From the IMG/VR virus record IMGVR_UViG_3300021379_001794, positions 1-24,895 of that record: a DNA stretch of 24,895 nucleotides, one strand, 5' to 3'. Of this stretch, positions 1-8,152 are shown piece after piece. Position 1 is the first letter of the stretch. The number at the start of each line of letters is the position of its first letter. Under the pieces are notes generated by a model that saw nothing but the letters and a program-made list of their open reading frames with translations, was not told the DNA's origin and made no database searches. The translations under genes were made by a program, and so were the position numbers. The DNA comes from a virus.

Positions 1-72
1 GCAGGAATAGTGTTAGGAAGTTTATCACTAGCGTTTGTAATCATACAACTAATAGTCATATACACCTATTAA
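1..72 (+). CDS. C-terminal end of a membrane protein (partial, enters from left edge)
   Basis: The first plus-strand frame is open from base 1 to a TAA at 70-72. It encodes 23 residues that are almost all hydrophobic (AGIVLGSLSLAFVIIQLIVI followed by YTY), which reads as a transmembrane helix at a protein's C-terminus. All three minus-strand frames of this stretch contain stops, so a leftward gene is not an alternative. The gene converges on the leftward late operon, with a symmetrical terminator between them. Its function cannot be told from 23 residues; a holin-like or other small phage membrane protein would fit, but this is only a guess. Confidence 0.55.
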   Translation, partial: AGIVLGSLSLAFVIIQLIVIYTY

Positions 73-76
73 AAAG

Positions 77-102
77 AAAAGAGCCGATTGGCTCTTTTTT
101 TT
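77..102. terminator. Bidirectional intrinsic terminator between convergent genes
   Basis: A 9-bp perfect stem (77-85 with 90-98; AAAAGAGCC / GGCTCTTTT) has a 4-base GATT loop. It is followed by T residues to 102 on the plus strand and by CTTTTT on the minus strand (76-71). It starts 5 bases after the stop of the rightward fragment and lies just beyond the stop of the 1480-residue protein. It can therefore end transcription from both sides. Confidence 0.85.
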
Positions 103-106
103 ATTC

Positions 107-3100
107 CTACTGTCTAGGCAATACTGGCAATTGGTTTCCAGTTTCTTGTTCATATATTCTCTTCAAGTTTCTTAGGTTTTCTAAATCTTGATATAAAGCT
201 GTTAGTTTAAGTCTATCTAATTCTTGAACACTTGCAATACCTGCGCGTTCCGCAAAGTCTGAAAAGCCTGATGATGGACCTTGGTATCCAAGTAATGTAT
301 CTAGTATATCTAAACCAACAGTACCAAAGTTAAGTGGTGTACGAAGTCCTATATCATTTGCTATCTTTTGTGCAAGAGGTGTTTGGAAAATAGTCAACTG
401 TCCTCTTCGATTTCTAAGTCCTGATAGTAGTCCTGTACCTGATTCCATTACATTTGTTTGTCCTGGAAATTTTTCTATTGGCTGACCTGTAAACATATCT
501 CTACCTGCACCAATTTCTATCATTAGTTTAACAGGAGCTGTAACAGATTGTACACCTTTTTCAAATGGATTCTGTACAAGTTCAACAAAATCTGTGATTG
601 GTAAGTTAGCTTTTAAGAAAGCAATACCTTTTTTATCGTTTTTTGTAACCATCATCGGTATTGGTATCCACATTGATTCTGTCATATAATCTGGTAAATC
701 ATCTGGTCCATACCCTGCAATGTTTTCAAGATAGTACTTGTATGCTCGACCCGTTCTTGCATAGTATTTTGGATTAGCTAGTATGTTCTTTGAGTGAAAG
801 ATAAAGTTGTTTTTCATAAATGTATAAAATGGGAATAGACGCTTCATAACATCTTTTTCGAATCCAGTTAAGGCAGAGTAATCAAAAAGCGAATCTGTGA
901 CAACTTTGGCCGCTTTCTGAGCGTCTCCGTACTTATCTAATCCCCAACGATATAAGATATATCTTTGTGTATCATCTATCTTTTCTGCTAAGTTAAAATT
1001 TAACTTGATAACTTCATTATATAACTTCTTAACACCTTCAGCACCATCTGCTCCGAGCTCACTTGCTTCTTTTAACTGCTCAAGGTCACGAACCCCACGG
1101 TGTGATTGTATCAAACCGTTCTTTTGGAACTCTAAAACTGTATCATATGATTTTCTTAGAGCCTCTGGCAACTCACTATACTTAGTACCTGCTGCAATTT
1201 GTTTTATTGCCTCATCAAAATCAGCTAACTCTAACATACCTATACGGGTATATTTAAGTTGTGCTAAGGTGTCCATACCTGAAACATACGAGTTAAACAT
1301 ATTACCAAATAAGTTTCGTAAATGGAAACCTGGAGTAATAAGTGTAAGTCCTTTCCAAGTATTTAAAAATTTGTCGTATATTATTGTTAGTTCATCTAAT
1401 CCTTTAAATGCTTTTTCAGCCTCTTTTATAACGCGGTGCATTGTTTTATTCATAACAATCGCTTTGTTACCAACATCAAAACCAGCACCCACTAAATAAC
1501 CTTCTAAAGCAGCCATCTGAGATTCAGATAAGTTTTTACTTAACTGAGGAAACTCTGATTTAAAATCTTTAAAGATTGCATTTTCACTTTTTAAAGGGGT
1601 TGTTATATCTTTTGTATTATCTACAACTCTTAACAAGCCTTCCCCATATTTATCTTGGGAACGAAGAAGAAGGTCCACAAGCTTGCCTTGTTCAATGTTT
1701 CTAAACGCGTGTTTAAAGAAATCCTCTGCCGCCCTAAAAGCACTTGGGTCAAATACATCCATATCTAAATTATAAATCGCTCTAAAATATTCGTTGACTT
1801 CTTCAATAGAACCTAAGTAGCGTCTTTGTTTAAAAAACTGTGAACCTGGTTTAGCGAATTGGCTTAAGACACCTGGTTGATTTTTAGACATATACTCATA
1901 AGCTTGTTTTGTCATTATGTGTCTTAGGTAAGTGTCACTAATTTCTCCTGAAGCATTTAAAAATTCTCTAAAACCTCCTTCGTCAACAAGCATACGCTGT
2001 ACATCATCATTTAAACTAACAAACTGAGAGTAAAGACTGTTACCGTCATCGTCTATCCATTCTTTTAGAATCTTTTTTGCTTCGTCAGATATGGTTAACT
2101 GTGAGCCTTCTATTAAATTGTATTTACCATAATCTAGAAAATCATCTTTAAATATACTAACTGCGCTTCCATCAATATCAAAATCTTTTAATAATCTTGC
2201 AAGTTCATCATTAGTTATATTCTGTACTTCTAATACATTAACACCATTTTTTTGTACAATCTCAAAATAAATATCATCGTTTGTACCACCCATAAATTCT
2301 CTAGCGATTTGATTTAGTTGATTTATAAAAGCATCGTCTTTCCCTCTTGCAAATTTTCTAAGCATTCCAGGGTTGCCTTGCTGAACAGCATCGACAAGAG
2401 TTCTAAAGTAATCTTTAACTGAAATTGTTCTATCAGCAAAAACAATTGTTTCAACACCGTTTACCATTTGTAATCTAGCACCAGACTCTACAAGCTCTGC
2501 TAAATATTTATCTTTAATGTTAGGAAATTGTTTTTGAAAAGTATCTCTTAAATGAGAAAGCCTTAACATTCTTGCTTGATATTGTGCTGCTGTTTCACCT
2601 TTTAATCTTCGAGCAGCGGCAGCAGTTTCTGATGTTAAAAATCCAAATGCTGAAAATTTTTCTTTCATATAATTGATAAACTTAGAACCTACTTCTGCAA
2701 AATTACCAATAAGTCCTGGTCTATCTTTATAAAATTCAAAAATATTTACCTGAGCTGTTCTTGTCACATCAACCATTGCCTTGCCTTTTTTACTTTGTTC
2801 TAGAACTTGTGACAACCCAAAATACCCAGTGTTTATTTTACCTTCAGCAATTAAAACTTCTAGACCGCTTCTTCTACCACTTGCTTTTGAAGTTAAATCT
2901 ATAGCGGTACCACCTAAAAGTCTGTTTTGACTTGAACCAGAAAAACTCATTCTGCTTAAATCAAGAAACTCTTCGGCATCATCTAAATCCATATAAAAAC
3001 CTTTTTGACCTGCTTCTCCAAAATAAATCATTGCTTTTTCGCCCGGTGCAAGACCTGAAGCATCTTTGTACATATCAATAAGAAGTTTTCTCATATCTTT

Positions 3101-4549
3101 TTGGTCTGCTTCGCTTAAAATATCTGCAAGAGTTACATTTTTACCTTGTGCCATAGCTTTTTTTATTTTGTTCTGAATTGTAGTTCCTCGCCCTCTACCT
3201 GTAGCGCGTCTATTCATAATTTGGTTGAATCTATTAACGATATCTTCAGAGTACTGGGTTGCTCTATTACTTGTCGTAAGTATAACATCACCGGCTGCAT
3301 TCGTTGCAAGCGTAGCAGTTTTCAAGAAAAAGCCTGATGCTTTTTTAGCTTCAAGAGCCATTGCTTTAACATAATACACTTTGTCTCCAACTTTAACTTT
3401 TCTTACGATAGTAACATCAGGAACACGGTTAGAAGTTTTATTTAATATTGCTTCGTATTCGTCCCCATATCTTTTAGCAACTTCTTGTGCATCATCATAC
3501 AAGTTCATTTCTACTAAAACTTTTTCATCTATACCTGTTTCAGTAGCATATTCTAATTCTGTCATTGTTCCGTCAGCTTCTTTGAAGAATTTCTTTTTAA
3601 GTTTTCCTTGGTTGTTTGCTCGCACTCTTGCTTTAAAAGCTTCTGGAATCTCATCATTTATTTGTCTAATACGGTCTGCTTCTGATATCAAACCTTTTTT
3701 AAAGTCTAGATTTATTTTATCTATTTTCTTTCTTAAATCTTGTAACTTTTCAACCCTTTGTTTTAATTGCTCAAAATTATTTTTATAACCATAGGCATCA
3801 TCAGCTCTTCTAGCGCCTTGTTCGTAAACCTCACCAGCCCACTCTCCAGCCTCTTGTCCGCCTTCAACCAAAGCATCTAACTGTTGTTTTACAATGTCTT
3901 TAGTAGCTTCATCTGCGTTTTTTAAAAATTCATCTAACTGGTCTAGATTTTCAAATTCTAAAGCTTTTCCGTTAATTTCTATTTTATTAACAACATCTAA
4001 TACGGTTCCTGCAAGTTGCTTTAATGTTTTTTCTTTTGATTTTGTAAACAATTTACCAAACTTTTTTAAGAAATAACCACTAGGTATTAAGTTAAGTGGG
4101 TCCATTATAATATCTGGAATGATATCTTCTGCAAGTTCAGATACAGGATTATCTCCAAAATCAACACCTAATGCTTCTAATACATCACCACCTGGTGTAA
4201 GTTTTTGTCCTGATAACCCTTTCCAAGCTTCTTCTAAAACATCTTTGCCATCTATTCCTGCCATAAAACCAGCTTTTACTGCTTCAACAGGACGGTTGAT
4301 TGCTTCAAAGAAGTCGAAAAGAACCCCTTGGTCGGGCTTTAAATTCAATGCCTTTTCTAAAAAGTTTCTATTATCAAATTCTCCACCCAGAGTTTCTGGG
4401 TCAACACCTTCCGCCTGTAATCTTGCGTTTAAATTGTCTCTTTGTTTTTGTAAAGACTTTATTTCAGCCTTAACATTCTCAGCACTAGGCGCTGTAAACT
4501 TAAGTTTTTTAGGCTTGTAAGGTTTAAATTTGTATTTTACTTTAGCCAT
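107..4549 (-). CDS. Very large internal-virion/ejection-type structural protein (1480 aa)
   Basis: This is the last gene of the late operon. ATG at 4549 follows an AAGGAGAATTTTT ribosome site. The protein is mostly charged and helical with no signal peptide. Two regions look like parts of very large virion proteins I know from podoviruses. The N-terminal part has AINRPVEAVKAG (about residues 84-95), a WKGLSG motif and DPLNLIPSGYF (about 150-160). The C-terminal part has TPGFHLRNLFGN (about 1070), FDYSALTGFEKDVMKR and LFPFYTFMKNN (about 1220-1247). No lysozyme or transglycosylase motif is visible. The position after the fibres and a small hydrophobic ejection-like protein matches internal core or ejectosome proteins. 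Less likely, it is a tape-measure analogue or a polyvalent protein carrying an unrecognised enzyme domain in the middle (about 300-1000). Confidence 0.65.
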   Translation of the reverse strand: MAKVKYKFKPYKPKKLKFTAPSAENVKAEIKSLQKQRDNLNARLQAEGVDPETLGGEFDNRNFLEKALNLKPDQGVLFDFFEAINRPVEAVKAGFMAGIDGKDVLEEAWKGLSGQKLTPGGDVLEALGVDFGDNPVSELAEDIIPDIIMDPLNLIPSGYFLKKFGKLFTKSKEKTLKQLAGTVLDVVNKIEINGKALEFENLDQLDEFLKNADEATKDIVKQQLDALVEGGQEAGEWAGEVYEQGARRADDAYGYKNNFEQLKQRVEKLQDLRKKIDKINLDFKKGLISEADRIRQINDEIPEAFKARVRANNQGKLKKKFFKEADGTMTELEYATETGIDEKVLVEMNLYDDAQEVAKRYGDEYEAILNKTSNRVPDVTIVRKVKVGDKVYYVKAMALEAKKASGFFLKTATLATNAAGDVILTTSNRATQYSEDIVNRFNQIMNRRATGRGRGTTIQNKIKKAMAQGKNVTLADILSEADQKDMRKLLIDMYKDASGLAPGEKAMIYFGEAGQKGFYMDLDDAEEFLDLSRMSFSGSSQNRLLGGTAIDLTSKASGRRSGLEVLIAEGKINTGYFGLSQVLEQSKKGKAMVDVTRTAQVNIFEFYKDRPGLIGNFAEVGSKFINYMKEKFSAFGFLTSETAAAARRLKGETAAQYQARMLRLSHLRDTFQKQFPNIKDKYLAELVESGARLQMVNGVETIVFADRTISVKDYFRTLVDAVQQGNPGMLRKFARGKDDAFINQLNQIAREFMGGTNDDIYFEIVQKNGVNVLEVQNITNDELARLLKDFDIDGSAVSIFKDDFLDYGKYNLIEGSQLTISDEAKKILKEWIDDDGNSLYSQFVSLNDDVQRMLVDEGGFREFLNASGEISDTYLRHIMTKQAYEYMSKNQPGVLSQFAKPGSQFFKQRRYLGSIEEVNEYFRAIYNLDMDVFDPSAFRAAEDFFKHAFRNIEQGKLVDLLLRSQDKYGEGLLRVVDNTKDITTPLKSENAIFKDFKSEFPQLSKNLSESQMAALEGYLVGAGFDVGNKAIVMNKTMHRVIKEAEKAFKGLDELTIIYDKFLNTWKGLTLITPGFHLRNLFGNMFNSYVSGMDTLAQLKYTRIGMLELADFDEAIKQIAAGTKYSELPEALRKSYDTVLEFQKNGLIQSHRGVRDLEQLKEASELGADGAEGVKKLYNEVIKLNFNLAEKIDDTQRYILYRWGLDKYGDAQKAAKVVTDSLFDYSALTGFEKDVMKRLFPFYTFMKNNFIFHSKNILANPKYYARTGRAYKYYLENIAGYGPDDLPDYMTESMWIPIPMMVTKNDKKGIAFLKANLPITDFVELVQNPFEKGVQSVTAPVKLMIEIGAGRDMFTGQPIEKFPGQTNVMESGTGLLSGLRNRRGQLTIFQTPLAQKIANDIGLRTPLNFGTVGLDILDTLLGYQGPSSGFSDFAERAGIASVQELDRLKLTALYQDLENLRNLKRIYEQETGNQLPVLPRQ

Positions 4550-4560
4550 AAAAATTCTCC

Positions 4561-5292
4561 TTAATCAAGTGCGTTCATAATTGCAAGCGCTGCTCCACCT
4601 ATAATAAGCGCTCCAACTGCACCAATAAGAAGCATTCCTCCCACAGTACCTAAAGTACCCAATACTGCAGTACCACCTGCAATTTTAATCCAAGTTGCAA
4701 GACCCGTTACGGCGACACCACCACCGATTGCCCATCCGACAGCTTTGTCAAAATTAGTTTTATCTTTGATTTCATCACCTTCAACACTCATACCTAAAGC
4801 TTCTATCTGCTCTGTTTTTTGTTCTATTGTTAGTGAACTGTCTCCAAGTATTGCCTGTTTTTGTTGTGTGAGTTGTAATTCAGCGGTTCTATTTTGTAAT
4901 TCCATCTGTGTTGCTTGTTGTCCTTCGAGCTGTGCATCACTAAAAGCTGCTTGACTTTGTGCATAAAGTTCAGCTTGTGCTTGTTGTTGTGCCTGTCCAA
5001 TTTTACCTAGTTCTTGCATTTCTAAAGCAGACACATAATCACGGCGTTGTTGTCCCATACCACCTGATAGTGTTGGTCCACCCATTGCTTGTTGTCCTAC
5101 TGCACGCTGTCTTGCTTCTTGATACATATCCCCATAACTTCTTTGAGTACTCATTCGTTGTGCATCAAGACCCGCCATAATTTCTGAGTATCTTCGTTGC
5201 GCTACTTGTTGTCCATACTCAAAAGGACTACGACTTCGTTGGTAGCCTTCTTGTTGTCTTCTTCTGAAATCCTCACTATAATTTGTTCGCAT
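4561..5292 (-). CDS. Gln-rich protein with hydrophobic C-terminus, probable small ejection/internal virion protein
   Basis: This 243-residue protein has two clear halves. Residues 1-165 are polar, rich in Gln, Arg and Ala, predicted helical and full of QQ runs. Residues about 183-240 are Gly/Ala/Ile-rich and hydrophobic (AIGGGVAVTGLATWIKIAGG, then TVGGMLLIGAVGALIIGGAA), enough for two or three membrane-inserting segments. This split and the slot just before a huge internal-virion-type gene resemble T7 gp14 or P22 gp7/gp20 ejection proteins in layout. I see no direct sequence match. The start overlaps the end of the upstream membrane-protein gene by 17 bases, and the AGGAGG site lies inside that gene, 6 bases before the ATG. 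Confidence 0.55.
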   Translation of the reverse strand: MRTNYSEDFRRRQQEGYQRSRSPFEYGQQVAQRRYSEIMAGLDAQRMSTQRSYGDMYQEARQRAVGQQAMGGPTLSGGMGQQRRDYVSALEMQELGKIGQAQQQAQAELYAQSQAAFSDAQLEGQQATQMELQNRTAELQLTQQKQAILGDSSLTIEQKTEQIEALGMSVEGDEIKDKTNFDKAVGWAIGGGVAVTGLATWIKIAGGTAVLGTLGTVGGMLLIGAVGALIIGGAALAIMNALD

Positions 5293-6154
5293 TTCGTGCC
5301 TCCTTGACCCTGTCGCTTAGGTAATCTCTAATAATATTAAATCGTGTTTGTAAGTCTACGATTAAGACTTTTTTTAAATAGTCATCCGCATAGCTTCTAC
5401 CCATAATAAACATATAGAGTAAGATAACTAAACTGAAGAACACCTGAAACCAAAATGCGACATCACCAACATTAGCTGTATAGATAAACGAGTTGATAAA
5501 CACAACAAACGCAAACCCTAAAGCAAATCGTGGTGCACTGTCCTTAACAATTCTGCTAGGTCCAGCAAGTTTTTGGTTTTGTTTCTTTATATCTTTAGCT
5601 TCCCCACTTTCAATAAACGAACGGTTGATTTCGTCATAATCCACTTTCATCGAGATAATATACTTTTCTAATCGTTTTTCATCAATTAGTTTAAGTAACT
5701 TGTTTCTTCTTGCACAGTATCTATTTCTTTTCTTGTCTTTTTCTGTACCGTTATACCATACATTCAAATCTTTTGGTTTTGCTTTTAATTCTTCTTTAGC
5801 AATAATACCTTTAATCTTTTCTTTATATGCACGCTTTTTTTCTATTTTATTTTTGTCAAACACCCATTGTCCAAAATCCGATTGTATATCTTGGCGAACT
5901 GCTTTGGTTACTGTAGCATCTAAATCTAAGTAGCCTTTGTCCTCTTCCATATTCTTACGGTTAAATAGTCCGATGGTTGTCGAGAACACAATCAAGTTTG
6001 CCAGGTTTTGTGAAATAGTCTTATTCCAAAATTCTGAACTTGTTATAATGTCTGTACGAATCTGTGCAGATACAAAGTTAAATAACCCTACAACTGCAAA
6101 TGATAATAAATATAGAAACACATACGGTGCAATTCTCCCTATTTTTTGCCACAT
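5276..6154 (-). CDS. Membrane protein with four predicted TM helices and a basic soluble domain (292 aa)
   Basis: Two hydrophobic segments near the N-terminus (about 8-29 and 46-64) and two near the C-terminus (about 209-230 and 235-255) flank about 145 mostly soluble residues. That middle part is very rich in Lys, Arg and Asp and includes KRNRYCARRNKLLKLIDEKR. The C-terminal tail (DLQTRFNIIRDYLSDRVKEA) looks helical and cytoplasmic. The ATG overlaps the previous stop (TAATG), which implies translational coupling. No enzyme motif is seen. It belongs to a run of membrane-protein genes between the fibres and the ejection-like proteins. It could be a virion protein that enters the cell membrane at infection, or a late protein acting on the host membrane. 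Confidence 0.65.
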   Translation of the reverse strand: MWQKIGRIAPYVFLYLLSFAVVGLFNFVSAQIRTDIITSSEFWNKTISQNLANLIVFSTTIGLFNRKNMEEDKGYLDLDATVTKAVRQDIQSDFGQWVFDKNKIEKKRAYKEKIKGIIAKEELKAKPKDLNVWYNGTEKDKKRNRYCARRNKLLKLIDEKRLEKYIISMKVDYDEINRSFIESGEAKDIKKQNQKLAGPSRIVKDSAPRFALGFAFVVFINSFIYTANVGDVAFWFQVFFSLVILLYMFIMGRSYADDYLKKVLIVDLQTRFNIIRDYLSDRVKEARNANKL

Positions 6155-6573
6155 TATTCATTCACCCACTCTTTAAATTTTTCTACTCTTTCTTTGTGTA
6201 TTAGTGTGTGGAAGACACCACCTATCATATAGGATACGACCCACCAACCCACAACAAATGTAAACTCTTTAGTATAACCTGCAGTGACTTGTAGTAACAA
6301 GAATGCAAGTACAAATGGTGTCACATAGACTGCCCACATTGTGATTCCTCTTAGTAAATCCACACGATTAAATGTTTTTGCATATTCAACAATGCGATTT
6401 CGAAAGAAGAAGAATATCATTGCAAACACAATGATTAAACCAATACTTACTTTATACCAAGTCGATTTACCTTCCAATAAATCTGTGAATGGAAACTTAA
6501 TATTAACAATAAAAATAGGTACGATTAAAGAAAATGTCACATAGCCTAACCATAATAGTATTTTCTTTTTCAT
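6154..6573 (-). CDS. Small four-TM membrane protein (139 aa)
   Basis: Four hydrophobic segments are visible at about residues 5-25, 39-57, 76-96 and 104-124. The short loops are charged and the C-terminus is charged too (HKERVEKFKEWVNE). Size and topology would allow a holin, but four helices and a coupled larger membrane partner downstream (1-base overlap) fit equally well with a two-part membrane complex. The gene has an ATG start after a run of G residues (GGGGGTTATT). I do not recognise the family. Confidence 0.6.
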   Translation of the reverse strand: MKKKILLWLGYVTFSLIVPIFIVNIKFPFTDLLEGKSTWYKVSIGLIIVFAMIFFFFRNRIVEYAKTFNRVDLLRGITMWAVYVTPFVLAFLLLQVTAGYTKEFTFVVGWWVVSYMIGGVFHTLIHKERVEKFKEWVNE

Positions 6574-6583
6574 AATAACCCCC

Positions 6584-7018
6584 TTACTTTAATTGTTCGC
6601 GTAATTTAGATAGTGCGTCTTGACCCACTTGTTTAAACTCTTCTATCACTTCTTCAACTGCTTTTGGAGCTTCTTTAGGAGCTTCTTCTTTTTCTTCTAA
6701 TTTAGGCAACAACGCTTCATACGCTTCTTTGACCGCCTTAAAAGTTTCCAAAGCTTGTTCCTTAGCTTCTGGTGATAAGTTAGAGTTTACGATTGCATTT
6801 TTATATAACATTGTAGATTGAAATGTTATGGTTGCAATTGCACGAAGTTGACCTGCTAAGTTCGCGTGCTTTTCTAACTCGGCTTTGTTTTCTGCTAGGG
6901 CACCGATACCCTTGATAATAGAACGAACAAGTACACCTGCAAAACCTAATACCACAAATGATATAATGTTTGCAACTAAAGTACTATTCTCTAAATAATT
7001 TAATAACTCTGCCATCAT
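6584..7018 (-). CDS. Single-pass membrane protein with charged helical tail (144 aa)
   Basis: One N-terminal membrane segment (about residues 17-37, ISFVVLGFAGVLVRSIIKGI) is followed by a long helical, Glu/Lys-rich cytoplasmic-type tail with a Pro-containing linker (EEKEEAPKEAPKAVEEV). Two ATG codons lie in tandem. The AGGAGG site (7021-7026) is only 2 bases from the first (7018) but 5 bases from the second (7015), so the protein may really begin at 7015 and lack the first Met. The shape is compatible with a holin or a spanin-like or tail-membrane adaptor, but nothing specific identifies it. Confidence 0.6.
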   Translation of the reverse strand: MMAELLNYLENSTLVANIISFVVLGFAGVLVRSIIKGIGALAENKAELEKHANLAGQLRAIATITFQSTMLYKNAIVNSNLSPEAKEQALETFKAVKEAYEALLPKLEEKEEAPKEAPKAVEEVIEEFKQVGQDALSKLREQLK

Positions 7019-7024
7019 AGCCTC

Positions 7025-7447
7025 CTAAAATATACTTCCCTTCTTTGTGATTTCTTCAAATGTCCCAACTAAATCAAGCATACGACTTTTCATTTCTATC
7101 TTTAGTTCTTTCATTTCTTTTATTACTTGCTTCAATGCGATTGGATACCTGTCTTCTAACTTGTGTCCAAGTATCACCGCGTGTGTTAAAGGTATTGCAT
7201 CTGATTGAAAATATTTTATTTCATTACCTTTTTTTGCTCTGAATTTAAGGTCTAATACTGTCTTTTTAGTATCTTCTTTTGGTATTACAATACGCTTTCC
7301 AATTTTTTTAAATCCCTTACCGTTAACAGAGCAAGATAAAGTAAAACCCTCTAAGCCTGGAGCTTCGACACTTCCCTCTATCCTGTTATTCGGTAAACCG
7401 TGATTTTCTACTATGTGTACCAAACCATCTTTTAATACAAACTTCAT
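7025..7447 (-). CDS. Unrecognised protein: N-terminal beta domain plus C-terminal helix (140 aa)
   Basis: Residues about 1-90 look like a compact beta-rich domain (GFTLSCSVNGKGFKKIGKR, then a region ending in FQSDAIPL). Residues about 95-140 are helical and charged (LKQVIKEMKELKIEMKSRML). There is no membrane segment or signal peptide. It overlaps the upstream membrane-protein gene by 4 bases (ATGA), and an AGGAGGT site sits 9 bases before the ATG. A beta domain followed by a coil suggests a small virion or baseplate-like adaptor. I cannot name a family. Confidence 0.6.
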   Translation of the reverse strand: MKFVLKDGLVHIVENHGLPNNRIEGSVEAPGLEGFTLSCSVNGKGFKKIGKRIVIPKEDTKKTVLDLKFRAKKGNEIKYFQSDAIPLTHAVILGHKLEDRYPIALKQVIKEMKELKIEMKSRMLDLVGTFEEITKKGSIF

Positions 7448-7941
7448 TGGCTATCGACCTCCTTGGTCCATTGGTCGTCTATCATTTGTAGACGCTCTTT
7501 TCTTAGCTTCTCCCTAAATTCTTTTCTTTTACCCTCACTTTGTAATTCAACCTTCTTTGCCATCTCTAACATCATATCAATTTCTTCACTAGTTAAATAT
7601 GCGGAGAGTTGGTTTTGTAGCTGTAATTTTCTAAATGCCTCTTTGACATCTCGGTATGCCTGTGCTAACCAACCTCGCAACCAACGAATAAACAAAGCTA
7701 ATAAGATGGTTACAAGCCACCCTGGTGTTAAGGCTCCGAGTCCCCACCAGAATGCTGTCCACCCGAGTGCAAATGCTTGAAACCCTGGGTCATCTATAAA
7801 TGCCACCGCATACATCGGGAAGTTAAATATGAGTAGTGCCAGGAGAGCATCGATTCCATATTTCTTTAGGAAGTCATATGCCCATTTGAACCCTGTCCAC
7901 TTACCAATTACTACTAATACGCCCTTTACTTTTTTCTTCAT
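7444..7941 (-). CDS. Membrane protein with charged coiled-coil C-terminus (165 aa)
   Basis: Hydrophobic stretches occur at about residues 30-50 (GIDALLALLIFNFPMYAVAF) and 55-87 (an aromatic, Trp-rich stretch through WLVTILLALFIRWL), followed by a basic, helical tail (residues about 95-160). The N-terminus is basic (MKKKVKG). The ATG overlaps the stop of the 66-residue gene by one base (TAATG). A Trp-rich double span with a charged tail could be a holin, but no lysin is adjacent. It begins a run of membrane-protein genes interrupted only by the 140-residue protein. Confidence 0.6.
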   Translation of the reverse strand: MKKKVKGVLVVIGKWTGFKWAYDFLKKYGIDALLALLIFNFPMYAVAFIDDPGFQAFALGWTAFWWGLGALTPGWLVTILLALFIRWLRGWLAQAYRDVKEAFRKLQLQNQLSAYLTSEEIDMMLEMAKKVELQSEGKRKEFREKLRKERLQMIDDQWTKEVDSQ

Positions 7942-8141
7942 TATTTACCTACTGCCTTTTTTATTTCATCGAGTCTTGCTCGTTTGATTGCCCTTTGTTC
8001 TTTGTACTCTATCCATCTTGGGTCTGTAGTTTCCCATTCACCTACTGTAACTTTATTGACTTTCCAGTCATTATCTTTAAACCACGCTTTTATAACACCA
8101 CGCTCGTGTATCATTTTAGCTCGTATTAAACCTTTGTCCAT
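7941..8141 (-). CDS. Small Trp-containing hypothetical protein (66 aa)
   Basis: This short charged protein (net basic) has three to four Trp residues and a C-terminal helix (EQRAIKRARLDEIKKAVGK). Its ribosome site TAGGAGGT begins exactly at the stop codon of the big fibre gene, 8 bases before ATG. Its stop is shared with the start of the next gene (TAATG). The tight spacing on both sides makes it a real gene. Its function is unknown. A fibre chaperone is possible because it directly follows the fibre gene, but that rests on position only. Confidence 0.6.
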   Translation of the reverse strand: MDKGLIRAKMIHERGVIKAWFKDNDWKVNKVTVGEWETTDPRWIEYKEQRAIKRARLDEIKKAVGK

Positions 8142-8152
8142 TTAGCTACCTC

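Noticed and set aside
1005-1499. 164-codon open frame on the plus strand inside the 1480-residue gene
   Set aside because: It lies fully antisense to a well-supported gene, has a composition typical of complementary-strand shadows (Ser/Phe-rich), and has no ribosome binding site. The same holds for other plus-strand frames, for example 3381-3788, 4119-4520, 10929-11309 and 21812-22234.
6154-7941. Confident holin call for one of the small membrane proteins
   Set aside because: Topology alone allows it, but no endolysin or spanin is recognisable in the window, and four membrane proteins in the block would be candidates. I left them as unassigned membrane proteins.
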